NCBI RefSeq assembly: GCF_008329605.1
Contig: NZ_NPKO01000004.1
Coordinates: 372,001-436,000 of the forward strand
DNA: 64,000 bases
Origin: Mycolicibacterium sp. P9-64
Lineage (GTDB): Bacteria; Actinomycetota; Actinomycetes; Mycobacteriales; Mycobacteriaceae
Direction: 5' to 3'
How positions within the stretch are numbered: the stretch's first letter is position 1; every line of letters begins with the position of its first letter. The position numbers and the translations under genes were made by a program. The notes under the pieces were generated by a model. The model ran no database searches. It was not told where the DNA came from and worked only from the letters and a program-made list of their open reading frames with translations. Shown in pieces: positions 45,935 through 55,313 of the stretch.

Positions 45935-47188
45935 ATGACGAGCAACGACCCATACGACGACTTCGACCGCGAACGCTTGGTGGCCGAGGCGCCGAAGGGC
46001 GCTGCGCTGGCGGGCACCGGCACCGAGCACCGCACCGACTTCGCCCGCGACCGCGCCAGGGTGCTGCACAGTGCCGCGCTGCGACGGCTTGCCGACAAGA
46101 CGCAGGTCGTCGGTCCGCGGCAGAGCGAGACGCCGCGGACCCGGTTGACGCACTCGTTGGAGGTGGCCCAGATCGGGCGGGGGATGGCGATCGGGTTGGG
46201 CTGCGATCCCGACCTCGTCGACCTCGCCGGGCTGGCCCACGACATCGGCCATCCGCCCTACGGGCACAACGGTGAGCGTGCGCTCAATGAGGTGGCCATC
46301 GCCTTCGGCGGGTTCGAGGGCAACGCCCAGAACTTTCGCATCCTCACCAGGCTCGAGCCGAAAGTGCTTGACCCGCAAGGCCACAGCGCCGGTCTGAACC
46401 TGACCAGGGCCGCGCTGGATGCCGTCACCAAGTACCCTTGGTACCTGTCACCGGCCTCCGGAAAGTTCGGCTTCTACGCCGACGACGCCCCTGCGGCGAC
46501 GTGGGCGCGGTCCGGTGCGCCGGAGGCCAAGCCCTGCATCGAGGCGCAGATCATGGACTGGGCGGACGACGTCGCCTACTCCGTGCACGACGTCGAGGAC
46601 GGCGTAGTTTCTGGTCGCATCGATCTGCGCGTGCTGGCCGACGACGACGCCGCCGCTGCCCTTGGCCAGCTCGGCCAGGCCAGCGGCATGGGCTCCGGGC
46701 TGGCCGCCGAAACCCTCGTCGCGGCGGCGGAGCGGCTCTCGGCGCTGCCGGTGGTCGCCGCCGTCGGCAAGTACGACGGCACGCTGACGGCGTCCGTCGC
46801 GCTCAAGAAGCTGACCAGCGAGCTGGTCGGGCGGTTCGCCTCAGCGGCCATCGCGGCGACCAGGGAGGCCGCGGGCGGCGGTCGGCTGGTCCGCTATCAG
46901 GCCGACCTGTCGGTGCCGTCGTTGGTGCGCGCCGAGGTCGCGGTGCTCAAGATCCTGGCGCTGCAGTTCATCATGTCCGACCCGCCGCACCTCGAACTGC
47001 AGGCGCAGCAACGGATGAGGATCCACGAGGTCGCCGAGTTCCTGCTGGCGCGAGCCCCTGCCTCGCTCGACCCGATCTTCGTTCCCGAGTTCAACGACGC
47101 GGCGGACGACGGCGCCAGGCTGCGGGTGATCCTCGACCAGATCGCGTCCTTCACCGAGGGCAGGCTGGAGCGACTCGAACCCGTGTAG
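45935..47188 (+). CDS. dgt: dGTP triphosphohydrolase (Dgt)
   Basis: Dgt cleaves dGTP, or more broadly dNTPs, to deoxynucleoside and triphosphate, tuning nucleotide pools. The 417-residue HD-domain enzyme shows the metal-binding set: [16 protein letters not shown] with the first His, [15 protein letters not shown] with the HD pair, and [16 protein letters not shown] with a later Asp. ATG 45935 is preferred over the adjacent GTG 45932. dnaG begins about 30 bp downstream, as in other mycobacteria, suggesting a shared transcript. Confidence 0.94.
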   Translation: MTSNDPYDDFDRERLVAEAPKGAALAGTGTEHRTDFARDRARVLHSAALRRLADKTQVVGPRQSETPRTRLTHSLEVAQIGRGMAIGLGCDPDLVDLAGLAHDIGHPPYGHNGERALNEVAIAFGGFEGNAQNFRILTRLEPKVLDPQGHSAGLNLTRAALDAVTKYPWYLSPASGKFGFYADDAPAATWARSGAPEAKPCIEAQIMDWADDVAYSVHDVEDGVVSGRIDLRVLADDDAAAALGQLGQASGMGSGLAAETLVAAAERLSALPVVAAVGKYDGTLTASVALKKLTSELVGRFASAAIAATREAAGGGRLVRYQADLSVPSLVRAEVAVLKILALQFIMSDPPHLELQAQQRMRIHEVAEFLLARAPASLDPIFVPEFNDAADDGARLRVILDQIASFTEGRLERLEPV

Positions 47189-47219
47189 CGGCCGTGCTCG
47201 GCCCGCATAGACTGTGCCG

Positions 47220-49175
47220 ATGGCGGGATCGGCTGGCGGGAGCGAGGCGACTCGTGGTCGTGGCCGCATCCCCGATCGCGACATCGCGGCCATCCGTGAG
47301 CGCGTCCGCATCGAGGACGTCGTCGGCGACTACGTGCAGTTGCGCCGCGCAGGCGCCGACTCGATGAAGGGCCTGTGCCCGTTCCACGACGAGAAGTCGC
47401 CGTCCTTCCACGTCCGCCCCAACCACGGACACTTCCACTGCTTCGGGTGTGGTGAGGGTGGCGACGTCTACGCCTTCCTGCAGAAGATCGAACACGTCTC
47501 GTTCGTCGAGGCGGTGGAGATGCTCGCCGACCGACTCGGCTACACCGTCGCCTACACCGGTTCGTCGACCACCAACGTGCAGCGCGACCGTGGCAGCCGC
47601 AGTCGGCTGATCGCCGCCAACGCCGCGGCCCAGGAGTTCTATGCCGAGGCGCTGAAGTCGCCGGAGGCGGCAGCGGCCCGGCAATACTTGCTGGACCGCA
47701 ACTTCGACGCAGACGCGGCCGCCAAGTTCGGTTGTGGATTCGCCCCGTCGGGCTGGGACAAGCTCACCAAACACTTGGTGAGCAAGGGTTTTGAGTTCAA
47801 GGAATTGGAAGCGGCAGGCCTGTCACGCGAGGGTCGCCGCGGCCCGATGGACCGGTTTCACCGGCGCCTGCTGTGGCCCATCCGGGTGTCCTCTGGCGAG
47901 GTGATCGGGTTTGGTGCGCGCCGCCTGTTCGACGACGACACCATGGAGGCCAAGTACGTCAACACGCCGGAGACGGTGCTGTACAAGAAGTCGAACGTGC
48001 TGTTCGGGCTCGACCTCGCCAAGCGCGACATCGCCAAGGGACACCAGGCGGTCGTCGTCGAGGGCTACACCGACGTGATGGCGATGCATCTGGCTGGGGT
48101 GACGACGGCGGTGGCGTCCTGCGGCACCGCGTTCGGCGACGAGCACCTGGCGATGCTGCGCCGACTCATGATGGACGACAGCTTCTTTCGCGGCGAGCTG
48201 ATCTACGTGTTCGACGGGGATGCGGCAGGGCGGGCGGCGGCGGTGAAGGCGCTCGAGGGCGAGCAGAGCCTCGCGGGCCAGTCGTTCGTCGCGGTCGCCG
48301 ACGACGGCATGGACCCCTGCGACTTGCGGCTCAAGTCGGGCGACGGCGCGCTTCGTGATCTGGTTGCACGCCGAACGCCGTTGTTCGAGTTCGCGATTCG
48401 CACGGCGCTTCTGGAGCACGACCTCGACAGCGCCGAGGGCAGGGTGAGCTCACTGCGTCGCTGTGTGCCGATGGTGTCGAAGATCAAGGACTCCACGCTG
48501 CGCGACGAGTACGCCCGTCAGCTGGCCGGCTGGGTGGGCTGGGAGGACGTCGCACAGGTCATCGGACGGGTGCGCGAGCAGGCCGGGCGTCCCGCGGGCC
48601 GCGGCGACGGGCGACGCTCGGTGCACGGCGATCCCGGAGCTCGGGGCCGCACGAAGGCCCCCGAGGTGACGATGCAGCGGCCCAACCCGAGCGATCCCAC
48701 GTTGTGGCCGCAGCGGGAGGCGCTCAAGTCTGCGCTGCAGTATCCGGTGATCGCCGGACCGGTGTTCGACTCGTTGGCGGTCGAGGGCTTCACCCACCCG
48801 GCGTACTCCGCGTTGCGCAGGGCCATCGCGGCGGCGGGCGGCACGGCGGCCGGGCTGTCCGGGGCGCAGTGGATCGAGACCGTGCGCGAGCAGACGTCGT
48901 CGCCGGAGGCCGCGAATCTGGTCAATGAGCTCGGGGTCGAGGCCATCCGCGTCGAAGACGACGAGCGCCTGCCGCGCTACATCGGCGGAGTGCTGGCCAG
49001 GCTGCAAGAGGTACTGGTCGGCAGGCAGATCGCCGAGATGAAGTCCAAGCTGCATCGCATGTCGCCGGTCGAGCAGGGTGACGAGTATCTCGCGTTGTTC
49101 GGCGACCTGGTCGCGATGGAGAACTATCGGCGCAGCCTGCTTGAGCAGGCCAGCGGCGACGACCTTACTGCGTGA
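47220..49175 (+). CDS. dnaG: DNA primase DnaG
   Basis: DnaG makes the RNA primers for chromosomal replication. The 651-residue protein has the N-terminal zinc-binding domain (LCPFHDEKSPSFHV, then HCFGCGEGGD), the catalytic core with a TOPRIM fold (VVVEGYTDVMAMH supplies the Glu and IYVFDGDAAG the Asp-x-Asp), and a C-terminal helicase-interaction domain after a basic Gly/Arg-rich linker near residue 460. ATG 47220 is chosen; a GTG 6 bp upstream is also possible. A TAGACT sequence just upstream might be a second promoter besides read-through from dgt. Confidence 0.97.
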   Translation: MAGSAGGSEATRGRGRIPDRDIAAIRERVRIEDVVGDYVQLRRAGADSMKGLCPFHDEKSPSFHVRPNHGHFHCFGCGEGGDVYAFLQKIEHVSFVEAVEMLADRLGYTVAYTGSSTTNVQRDRGSRSRLIAANAAAQEFYAEALKSPEAAAARQYLLDRNFDADAAAKFGCGFAPSGWDKLTKHLVSKGFEFKELEAAGLSREGRRGPMDRFHRRLLWPIRVSSGEVIGFGARRLFDDDTMEAKYVNTPETVLYKKSNVLFGLDLAKRDIAKGHQAVVVEGYTDVMAMHLAGVTTAVASCGTAFGDEHLAMLRRLMMDDSFFRGELIYVFDGDAAGRAAAVKALEGEQSLAGQSFVAVADDGMDPCDLRLKSGDGALRDLVARRTPLFEFAIRTALLEHDLDSAEGRVSSLRRCVPMVSKIKDSTLRDEYARQLAGWVGWEDVAQVIGRVREQAGRPAGRGDGRRSVHGDPGARGRTKAPEVTMQRPNPSDPTLWPQREALKSALQYPVIAGPVFDSLAVEGFTHPAYSALRRAIAAAGGTAAGLSGAQWIETVREQTSSPEAANLVNELGVEAIRVEDDERLPRYIGGVLARLQEVLVGRQIAEMKSKLHRMSPVEQGDEYLALFGDLVAMENYRRSLLEQASGDDLTA

Positions 49176-49230
49176 GCCAACCTCACGCGCTAAGGTGAGT
49201 GCGCTGTCCACTCTCTTTGGGAGGCCTTTC

Positions 49231-49539
49231 ATGACCATGCGAGCACACCGCTACGTCGCAGCCGGCGCATTGGCCGTTGCTGCCGTCGCCGCTCCGATCG
49301 CCATCTCACTGAGCAGCGGAAATGCCACCCAGTCCGTGGCGAAGCCACCGTGCCTGGCGTGGTACGGCAACCAGGAGGACGGTGTCTGCCTGTCCTACTC
49401 CAACGGCAACGGCGTCAACGTGGGTACCCCGGACATGGGCGTTTATGGGCCCAACAGTGGCTCCATGCCGGGAGGCGGCATCGGCGTCACCACGGGCACG
49501 TTGCTGCCCGGCCAGACCTGGAACACGCCGATCGGCTAA
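49231..49539 (+). CDS. Small secreted mycobacterial protein
   Basis: The 102-residue precursor starts at ATG 49231 with a GGGAGG site. A signal sequence (AAGALAVAAVAAPIAISLSSG) occupies roughly residues 9-30. The mature peptide of about 70 residues has two Cys in CLAWYGNQEDGVC and a Gly/Asn-rich remainder (GVNVGTPDMGVYGPNSG). It resembles small exported proteins common in mycobacteria without assigned function. Open frame extends upstream into dnaG, but the signal peptide and ribosome site fix the start. Confidence 0.82.
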   Translation: MTMRAHRYVAAGALAVAAVAAPIAISLSSGNATQSVAKPPCLAWYGNQEDGVCLSYSNGNGVNVGTPDMGVYGPNSGSMPGGGIGVTTGTLLPGQTWNTPIG

Positions 49540-49793
49540 CGCCGGTCGACCCTGGCCTGCGGGCTCTCGGGGTGCAACACCGACGTCTCGGCGTCGATGG
49601 CAGTCAGATTCACCAATGCCGGATCGGGTGATACCCGGCTGGCCAATTTGCGGCGCCCGGCGTCGATCACGGCCTTGGTCTTCGGGCTGCCAGTGATCGC
49701 GTGGTACGTCCCGGAGATCTGCTCGTAGCGGCGTCGGCCCGCCTTCGCTCCCAAGACGTAGCCGACGGCCAGCACGACTGCAGCTCGGATCAC
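49536..49793 (-). CDS. Conserved hypothetical, Rv2342-like
   Basis: The 85-residue product reads from GTG 49793, which follows GGGAGGGG. It opens with one hydrophobic segment (IRAAVVLAVGYVLGAKAG) and continues with a basic region AGRRRYEQISGTYHAITGS and PKTKAVIDAGRRKLASRVS. This looks like a small membrane-anchored protein with a cytoplasmic basic tail. Its size and its place between dnaG and tRNA-Asn match Rv2342. It overlaps the convergent secreted-peptide gene by 4 bp. Function is unknown. Confidence 0.82.
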   Translation of the reverse strand: MIRAAVVLAVGYVLGAKAGRRRYEQISGTYHAITGSPKTKAVIDAGRRKLASRVSPDPALVNLTAIDAETSVLHPESPQARVDRR

Positions 49794-49961
49794 AGGACCC
49801 CTCCCAGATGATGGGTGCAGATGTTGTGCACCGTCTCCATCCTGCCTCACTCCGCTGTGTGCGGCCGGATCAGGTGGCGGGTGCCCGATGCCAAAGTTCG
49901 GCGATCAGTGCGCTAAAGTCGTTCCTCGGTCGGCGGGCTGGTTCCGCGGCCGGACGGGCAA

Positions 49962-50037
49962 TCCCCTGTAGCTCAATTGGCAGAGCTTCCGACTGTTAAT
50001 CGGAAGGTTCCTGGTTCGAGTCCAGGCGGGGGAGCCA
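49962..50037 (+). tRNA. asnT: tRNA-Asn (anticodon GTT), CCA encoded
   Basis: The cloverleaf folds cleanly. The acceptor stem TCCCCTG pairs with CGGGGGA, the anticodon stem TCCGA pairs with TCGGA around loop CTGTTAA (anticodon GTT), and the T arm is CCTGG-TTCGAGT-CCAGG. The discriminator base is G and CCA is encoded. A TAAAGT sequence near 49913 could be its -10 element. Location next to an lpp gene after dnaG matches asnT in M. tuberculosis. Confidence 0.97.
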
Positions 50038-50052
50038 CCGTACTGTCGCATC

Positions 50053-50532
50053 ATGCGCCACCGCGACGGCATTGCGATGTGTACGACGATCGGCCTGCTC
50101 GTGGCCGGTTGCGGCTGGAGTCCGCCGTCGGCGCCGCCCACCAGTTCGGCGAGCTGCGCGCAGGCCGATGGCCCGTCAGTGAATTCCGTCGCCGACGAGA
50201 TCAACCAGCTGCCAGCGGATCAGCAGTGGCGCGAAACGTCCCGCGGCCACACTCCCGACTGCCAGCTGCATTGGGTGCTCGTCGGGACCGGCGGCGCGTC
50301 GGACAGCCCGCAGCAGGTGCTGTTCTTCGACCACGACGCTCCGATCGGAACACCGACCCCTGAGCCGAGGCCCTACGTCAACGTGACGACCGAGGGCAAC
50401 GACACCGCCGTCGTGCAGTACCAGTGGCGGCAGGGCAACGATCAGGCGTGCTGCCCGACGGGGATTGGCACCGTGCGGTTCAAGATCGTCGACGGCACGC
50501 TCAAGGCGCTCGGCCCGATCCCCAATCGGTAG
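50053..50532 (+). CDS. LppP/LprE-family lipoprotein
   Basis: The 159-residue precursor has a lipobox LLVAGC with the lipidated Cys at residue 20, so the mature protein should be anchored on the outer face of the cytoplasmic membrane. The remainder follows the LppP/LprE pattern: SVADEINQLPADQQWRETS, then DCQLHWVLVGTGGA, QVLFFDHDAPIGT, and a late YQWRQGNDQACCPTGIGTVRF with a Cys pair. It starts 15 bp after tRNA-Asn, in the place of lppQ in M. tuberculosis. The biological role is unknown. Confidence 0.85.
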   Translation: MRHRDGIAMCTTIGLLVAGCGWSPPSAPPTSSASCAQADGPSVNSVADEINQLPADQQWRETSRGHTPDCQLHWVLVGTGGASDSPQQVLFFDHDAPIGTPTPEPRPYVNVTTEGNDTAVVQYQWRQGNDQACCPTGIGTVRFKIVDGTLKALGPIPNR

Positions 50533-50534
50533 CC

Positions 50535-51104
50535 TCAGCCAGCCGAGCCGACCTTCTGCCGGTACAAACCGACCAACGCGTCCTCCGCGCGCTGCATTGG
50601 TGCATCGGACTTCGTCGCCATCGACATGACGACGGCGCCTTCGATCGCCGCGATGGTCAGGGTGGCCAACTGGGACGCTTCGTCGGCTGAGACGCCCCTC
50701 GATTCGAGATGGCTGGCGATCCCTCGCTCCCACTCGGTGAACATCTCGCCGGCGATGTCGGCTGCCTTGGCCGCCTCCGAGCGCCCCAGTGCTGCAGCCA
50801 TGATCGGACATCCGGAGGTGAAGTCGCTGTTGATCAGGGTGTCGCGCCACATGGCGATGAACGCCTGGACCGCGGCCACCGGTTCGACGTCGGCGGCGAG
50901 CCGTTCGACGGCGCCGGAGATGAGCGTGCCCGACGCCGCGGTGGCGTCCGCGATCAGTTCCGCCTTGCCTCCTGGAAAGTTCAGGTACAGCGAGCGGCGC
51001 GCGGTGTTGCTGAGCTCGAGCAGTTGATTGAGGCCCGTACCTGCGACGCCGTTTCGGCGCATGAGTTCGATGGCGCCGGCGATGAGCCGATCACGTGCCG
51101 GCAT
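50535..51104 (-). CDS. TetR-family regulator (LmrA/YxaF-like C-terminal domain)
   Basis: The 189-residue protein starts at ATG 51104 after CGGAGGTG. The N-terminal helix-turn-helix runs through ARDRLIAGAIELMRRNGVAG and TGLNQLLELSNTARRSLYLNFPGGK. The ligand domain contains FTSGCPIMAAAL, a hallmark of the LmrA/YxaF group, which often represses transport or detoxification genes. Two related palindromic sites lie in the upstream region (51141-51153 and 51172-51187), suggesting autoregulation. Regulated genes other than itself are not evident; the adjacent acyl-CoA oxidase-like gene is tail-on to this promoter region. Confidence 0.88.
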   Translation of the reverse strand: MPARDRLIAGAIELMRRNGVAGTGLNQLLELSNTARRSLYLNFPGGKAELIADATAASGTLISGAVERLAADVEPVAAVQAFIAMWRDTLINSDFTSGCPIMAAALGRSEAAKAADIAGEMFTEWERGIASHLESRGVSADEASQLATLTIAAIEGAVVMSMATKSDAPMQRAEDALVGLYRQKVGSAG

Positions 51105-51140
51105 GTGACACCTCCGTGTTGGACCGAGCCTGTGCAGTGC

Positions 51141-51187
51141 ACCGATCAGTCTACTAGCGTCCCCGTCGAGGTAGATCGTTCGGTCTA
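51141..51187. promoter_or_regulatory. Paired palindromic operator candidates for the TetR regulator
   Basis: Site A, ACCGATCAGTCTA (51141-51153), and site B, TAGATCGTTCGGTCTA (51172-51187), both approximate a TAGACCGATCGGTCTA palindrome. They lie 37 and 68 bp upstream of the TetR start codon. Two copies of the same imperfect palindrome make chance less likely. Confidence 0.5.
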
Positions 51188-51305
51188 GATTTGCGGGATT
51201 CGTCCGGGTAGGGGGATGCAGTGGCTCAACACGACAGCCGGACGTTCGGCGCCAAGACACTTCGGCGCATGTCCGACGAGTTCGGCGTTCCGCCAGGGGA
51301 GACGG

Positions 51306-53246
51306 TTAGTCGTCGGCGTCCGGAATGTGCTCGGGATGCAGCATTTCGGCGTAGCGCAACTGCTCGGGGATGCCGAAGCCGTCGACCAACATCTCGGCGT
51401 ACGGCCGGAGCACGCGGCAGCGGTCGTTGATGCCGCGGGTGACCGCCTTCGCGCGCTCGGTGGACAGGTAGCGGTGCTCCATGAACCACGCCTTGTCGTC
51501 TTCGATCACCGACAGCGCGTAGAGATCGCACACCGTGCCGAGAACTTTGCGCGCTTCGTCGTCCTCGCACGATTCGATTCCGGCGACGAACGCTTCGAGG
51601 ACGATGCGGTCGATGTGTGCGCTTGCGGCGTGCAGCACGTGGTCCTGCACGGCGTTGAAGGCGTCGAAGGCGGACATCTCCTTGCTCTTGCCCTGCAGTC
51701 GACGCGCGACCGACGACAGCAGGTACTCCTCGCGGTCCTCGAACATCTTGACCTGCGTGCCGCGGTTGAAGAGGCTGCCCTCTTCCTCGTTGTCCTGCCG
51801 GCTGTCGATGATCGTCTGCATGATGGTCTGTGCTGCAGTGCGTTTCAGCACCCGATCGCTGGCGAAATTGGCCCCGAACCGCACCCACTCGACGGGGCTC
51901 ATGCCCTTGATGTCGTCGGCGTAGGCCGTGAGCAGCTCCTTGGCGACGAGCTGGGTGAGCACGTGGTTGTCGCCCTCGAACGTGGTGAACACGTCGGTGT
52001 CGGCCTTCAGCGAGATCAACCGGTTCTCGGCGAGGTAGCCGGCGCCACCACAGGCCTCCCGCGCCTCCTGGATGGCCTTGGTGGCATGCCAGGTGTTGGC
52101 CGCCTTGAGCCCGGCTGCACGCGACTCGAGCTCGCGTTGCTCCTCGGGGTCGGGAATCTCGGTGGTCTGGATTTCGTGCAGCTTGGTCACCAGTTCGTTC
52201 TGCGCGAACTGCAATGCATAGGACTGGGCGATCAGCGGGAACAACCGCCGCTGGTGTGCCAGGTAATCCATGATCACGACTTCGTCGTCGCTGTCCGGCG
52301 CGGAGAACTGCTTGCGCTGCAACGCATACCGGGTCGCGATGTCGAGAGCCACCCGTGCTGCGGCCGCCGCGCTGCCGCCGACCGTGACCCGGCCGCGGAT
52401 CAGGGTGCCGAGCATGGTGAAGAACCGCCGGTTGGAATTCTCGATGGGCGAGGAGTACGTCCCGTCGCCCGAGACGTCGCCGTACTTGTTCAGCAGGTTG
52501 TCCCGCGGAATCCGGACGTGGTCGAACATGATGCGCCCGTTGTCGACACCAGGCAGGCCGCCCTTGTAGTGGCAGTCGGACGTGGTCACGCCCGGCAGAT
52601 CATTGCCTTCGCCGTCGCGGAGCGGCACGACGAAACAGTGCACGCCATGCCCCTGCGGCTCCTCGCCGGGGCCCGCCGTGATCAACTGCGCGAACACCGC
52701 TGCGACGGTGGCGGTCTCGGCTGCACCACCGATGTAGTCCTTGCGGGACGTACGCGTTGGGGAGTCGATGATGAACTCATCGGTTTCCGGGTCATACGTT
52801 GCGGTGGTCTCGAGCGACTGCACGTCGCTGCCGTGCCCGGTCTCGGTCATCGCGAAGCAGCCGAGCAGGTCGAGGTTGATGATGCTCGGCACGTACGCCT
52901 CGTGGTGGCGTTCGGTGCCAAGGTTTTCGATGGCACCGCCGAAAAGGCCCCACTGCACGCCGGCCTTCACCATGAGCGACAGGTCCGACATCGCCAGCAT
53001 CTCGATGGTGGTGACCGCGGCGCCGACGTCACCGGTGCCACCGTGCTCCTTGCGGAAGCCATCGTCGGCGGCACCGGCCGCGGCGATGATCTTCAGCTGT
53101 TCGAGTGCCTTCGTCCGCGCGATCACCGTATTGGGGGTGTAGTGCGGTCGGAAGACTTCGTTCGAAATCTGCTTTCTCGACCGCTCCTTGGCCTCGTGCC
53201 AACGGCCGTCCAGCGTCCTGCGCAGATGCTCCGCGGTGGTGGTCAT
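51306..53246 (-). CDS. Acyl-CoA dehydrogenase / acyl-CoA oxidase-like flavoenzyme
   Basis: The 646-residue enzyme is longer than typical acyl-CoA dehydrogenases (about 390) and matches the acyl-CoA oxidase-like subgroup that includes an extra C-terminal helical domain. The FAD and substrate region is seen in CFAMTETGHGSDVQSLETTA, and the helical core in EACGGAGYLAENRLIS. It should introduce the alpha-beta double bond in a fatty acyl-CoA; whether it passes electrons to oxygen or to ETF cannot be told from sequence. ATG 53246 gives MTTTAEHLRRTL. It is divergent from the VIT transporter gene. Chain-length preference is unknown. Confidence 0.88.
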   Translation of the reverse strand: MTTTAEHLRRTLDGRWHEAKERSRKQISNEVFRPHYTPNTVIARTKALEQLKIIAAAGAADDGFRKEHGGTGDVGAAVTTIEMLAMSDLSLMVKAGVQWGLFGGAIENLGTERHHEAYVPSIINLDLLGCFAMTETGHGSDVQSLETTATYDPETDEFIIDSPTRTSRKDYIGGAAETATVAAVFAQLITAGPGEEPQGHGVHCFVVPLRDGEGNDLPGVTTSDCHYKGGLPGVDNGRIMFDHVRIPRDNLLNKYGDVSGDGTYSSPIENSNRRFFTMLGTLIRGRVTVGGSAAAAARVALDIATRYALQRKQFSAPDSDDEVVIMDYLAHQRRLFPLIAQSYALQFAQNELVTKLHEIQTTEIPDPEEQRELESRAAGLKAANTWHATKAIQEAREACGGAGYLAENRLISLKADTDVFTTFEGDNHVLTQLVAKELLTAYADDIKGMSPVEWVRFGANFASDRVLKRTAAQTIMQTIIDSRQDNEEEGSLFNRGTQVKMFEDREEYLLSSVARRLQGKSKEMSAFDAFNAVQDHVLHAASAHIDRIVLEAFVAGIESCEDDEARKVLGTVCDLYALSVIEDDKAWFMEHRYLSTERAKAVTRGINDRCRVLRPYAEMLVDGFGIPEQLRYAEMLHPEHIPDADD

Positions 53247-53348
53247 GTCTTGACGGTAGCCCGATGCGGGCCTGCTGAAACTGTGATGTGGCAAACCCAG
53301 GGCAACCTGAGCATCCGCAGGAAATGGCGAAGGCGTTCAATCGGGTAC

Positions 53349-54086
53349 GTGACCGAGCCGGACAGTCCTGGACAGGGGCCCGCGACCGGGATGCCCCACC
53401 AATTCGACCACGAGCACGCCAACGTGACGGGTGGCTGGTTGCGTGCGGCAACCTTCGGCGCGATGGATGGATTGGTGAGCAACACCGCCCTGATCGCCGG
53501 GGTCGCCGCAAGCGTGAGCGCGAACGCCGTCGTCCTCAGCGGCGTCGCGGGGCTATTCGCCGGCGCGTTCTCGATGGCCTTGGGGGAGTACACGTCGGTC
53601 ACCACGGCCAACGAACAGCTCGAGTCGGAGGTGCGCGTCGAACGTCGATCGTTCCGCCGGTATCCCGAGGAGGAGCGGGCCGAGTTGGTTGCGACGTTGA
53701 TGAACATGGGAATGACACAGGACACCGCCACCAAGGCAACCGACGAGATCCACCGCGACGAGGCCCGCGCGCTGAACTTCCACCTCGTGCAGGAGCTTGG
53801 CCTCGACCCCAACGAGAAGCCGTCACCGTGGGTGGCTGGCGGTTCGTCGTTCGTGATGTTCGCCATTGGTGCCGTCATCCCGCTCATCCCGTACCTGCTC
53901 GGCTACGAGTCGTTATGGCTGGGCCTGGCGTTCGGCGGGCTTGGTCTGCTCATCGCCGGCGGCGCTGCGGCGCGCTTCACCCGCAAGTCGGCGTTGCCCG
54001 CTGCCTTGCGGCAGTTGACGTTCGGCGCGATTGCGATCGGCGCCACCTACGTCGTCGGCACCCTGATCGGTACCGCCATCACGTAA
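53349..54086 (+). CDS. VIT1/CCC1-type Fe2+/Mn2+ transporter
   Basis: The 245-residue protein belongs to the vacuolar iron transporter family. It has an N-terminal helix pair (ATFGAMDGLVSNTALIAGVA, then LFAGAFSMALGEYTSVTTAN with the conserved GEY), a charged amphipathic metal-binding stretch between helices (RRYPEEERAELVATLMNMGM, about 100-150) and three C-terminal hydrophobic segments. Relatives export or sequester iron or manganese. GTG 53349 is used; ATG 53391 is an alternative and neither has a strong ribosome site. No IdeR box was seen in its upstream region, so iron control is not evident. Confidence 0.85.
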   Translation: MTEPDSPGQGPATGMPHQFDHEHANVTGGWLRAATFGAMDGLVSNTALIAGVAASVSANAVVLSGVAGLFAGAFSMALGEYTSVTTANEQLESEVRVERRSFRRYPEEERAELVATLMNMGMTQDTATKATDEIHRDEARALNFHLVQELGLDPNEKPSPWVAGGSSFVMFAIGAVIPLIPYLLGYESLWLGLAFGGLGLLIAGGAAARFTRKSALPAALRQLTFGAIAIGATYVVGTLIGTAIT

Positions 54087-54092
54087 CCCGGG

Positions 54093-55307
54093 TCAGCTGT
54101 CGCTGCCTATGGTGATCGCGGTCGCCTCGTCCGTGAGCTCGTCGATCTCGCCCTCTTCGGCGTCGATGCCCGTCAGGTGAGCGCGCGTCGCGAACAGTAC
54201 GACGGCACCGAGGAGCACGGCGCCTGCGCCCACCCAGAACGGCAGGTGGTAGTTGAACTCCTCGCCGAGCACGCCGGCCAGCCACGGTGCCGCGGCCGCG
54301 CCGCCGAAGCGCACGAAGCTGTAGGCCGCTGATGCCACCCCGCGCTCGACCGGTGCGGCTTTCATGACCGTCTCGGTGATCAGCGTGTTGTTGATGCCGA
54401 TGAATAGCCCTGCGACGACGACACATCCGGCGAGGACCGGCTTGTCGTCAGTCCACACTGCCATCGCGGCGAGCGTCGCCGTCATGGCGAGCAGGTTCGC
54501 CAACAGCGTCGGCACGGTGCCGAACCTGCGCTGCAGGCGCGGTGCCACCACCACGGAGGTGAAGGCCAGCGCCAGACCCCAGCCGAAGAAGATCAGCCCG
54601 ATCTCGTGTGCGCTCGTGTCGAGGGGGAACGGCGTGAACGCCAGCAGCGTGAAGAACCCGAAGTTGTACAGCAGCGCGGTGATCGCCACGCCGAGCAGGC
54701 CGCGGTGCCGCAGCGCCCGGAACGGGTCGGCAAGCGTGGTCGCGCGTGCGGGGCGTGGCGTGGCGGGCAGCAGGAACGCGGTGATGACGAGCGCGACGGC
54801 CATCAGGACGGACACGCCGAAGAACGGCCCGCGCCACGAAATGGACCCGAGCACGCCGCCGACGAGCGGGCCCACCGCGATGCCGAGGCCAAGGGCGGCC
54901 TCGTAGAGGATGATGGCCTGCGCCACCGAACCGCGTGCCGAGTTGACGATGGTGGCCAGCGCGGTCGCGATGAACAGCGCGTTGCCGAGCCCCCACAGCG
55001 CACGCCAGCCGACGATCTCGATGACGGAGTCCGACATGCCGGCCAGGCCCGCGCCCGCGATGATCACCAGAAGGCCAAGCAGCAGAGTGTATTTCGGCCC
55101 GATGCGGCTGGACACCACCCCGGTGATCAACATCGCCACGCCCATCACCGCCATGTAGCTGGTGAACAGCAGCGAGACCTGCGACGGGGATGCGTTGAGG
55201 TCGTCGGCGATCGGCTTGAGGATCGGGTCGACGAGACCGATGCCCATGAAGGCAATGACCGAAGCGAAGGCAACTGCAAGGGTGGCGCGGTTTACGGAAT
55301 GACGCAT
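54093..55307 (-). CDS. MFS efflux-type transporter
   Basis: The 404-residue major facilitator has about twelve hydrophobic segments. Family landmarks include the loop between helices 2 and 3 (ISSRIGPKYTLLLG-type; here SSRIGPKYTLLLGLL), and GPLVGGVLGSISWRGPFFG, the antiporter-type motif C region of drug exporters. The C-terminal 25 residues are acidic and cytoplasmic. The substrate is unknown. A near-ideal promoter with a TATAAT 6 bases before the ATG predicts a leaderless transcript, and a perfect palindrome within the promoter suggests control by a dimeric repressor. The gene converges with the VIT gene, 6 bp apart. Confidence 0.9.
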   Translation of the reverse strand: MRHSVNRATLAVAFASVIAFMGIGLVDPILKPIADDLNASPSQVSLLFTSYMAVMGVAMLITGVVSSRIGPKYTLLLGLLVIIAGAGLAGMSDSVIEIVGWRALWGLGNALFIATALATIVNSARGSVAQAIILYEAALGLGIAVGPLVGGVLGSISWRGPFFGVSVLMAVALVITAFLLPATPRPARATTLADPFRALRHRGLLGVAITALLYNFGFFTLLAFTPFPLDTSAHEIGLIFFGWGLALAFTSVVVAPRLQRRFGTVPTLLANLLAMTATLAAMAVWTDDKPVLAGCVVVAGLFIGINNTLITETVMKAAPVERGVASAAYSFVRFGGAAAAPWLAGVLGEEFNYHLPFWVGAGAVLLGAVVLFATRAHLTGIDAEEGEIDELTDEATAITIGSDS

Positions 55308-55313
55308 CCAAAG

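Noticed and set aside
51221..51430. 69-codon plus-strand frame beyond the TetR promoter
   Set aside because: Its first 30 codons look gene-like, but the rest runs antisense into the acyl-CoA oxidase-like gene and no family is recognisable.
51216..53348. Upstream extension of the VIT transporter frame by about 700 codons
   Set aside because: It is antisense to the acyl-CoA oxidase-like gene. The transporter homology begins only at about 53349.
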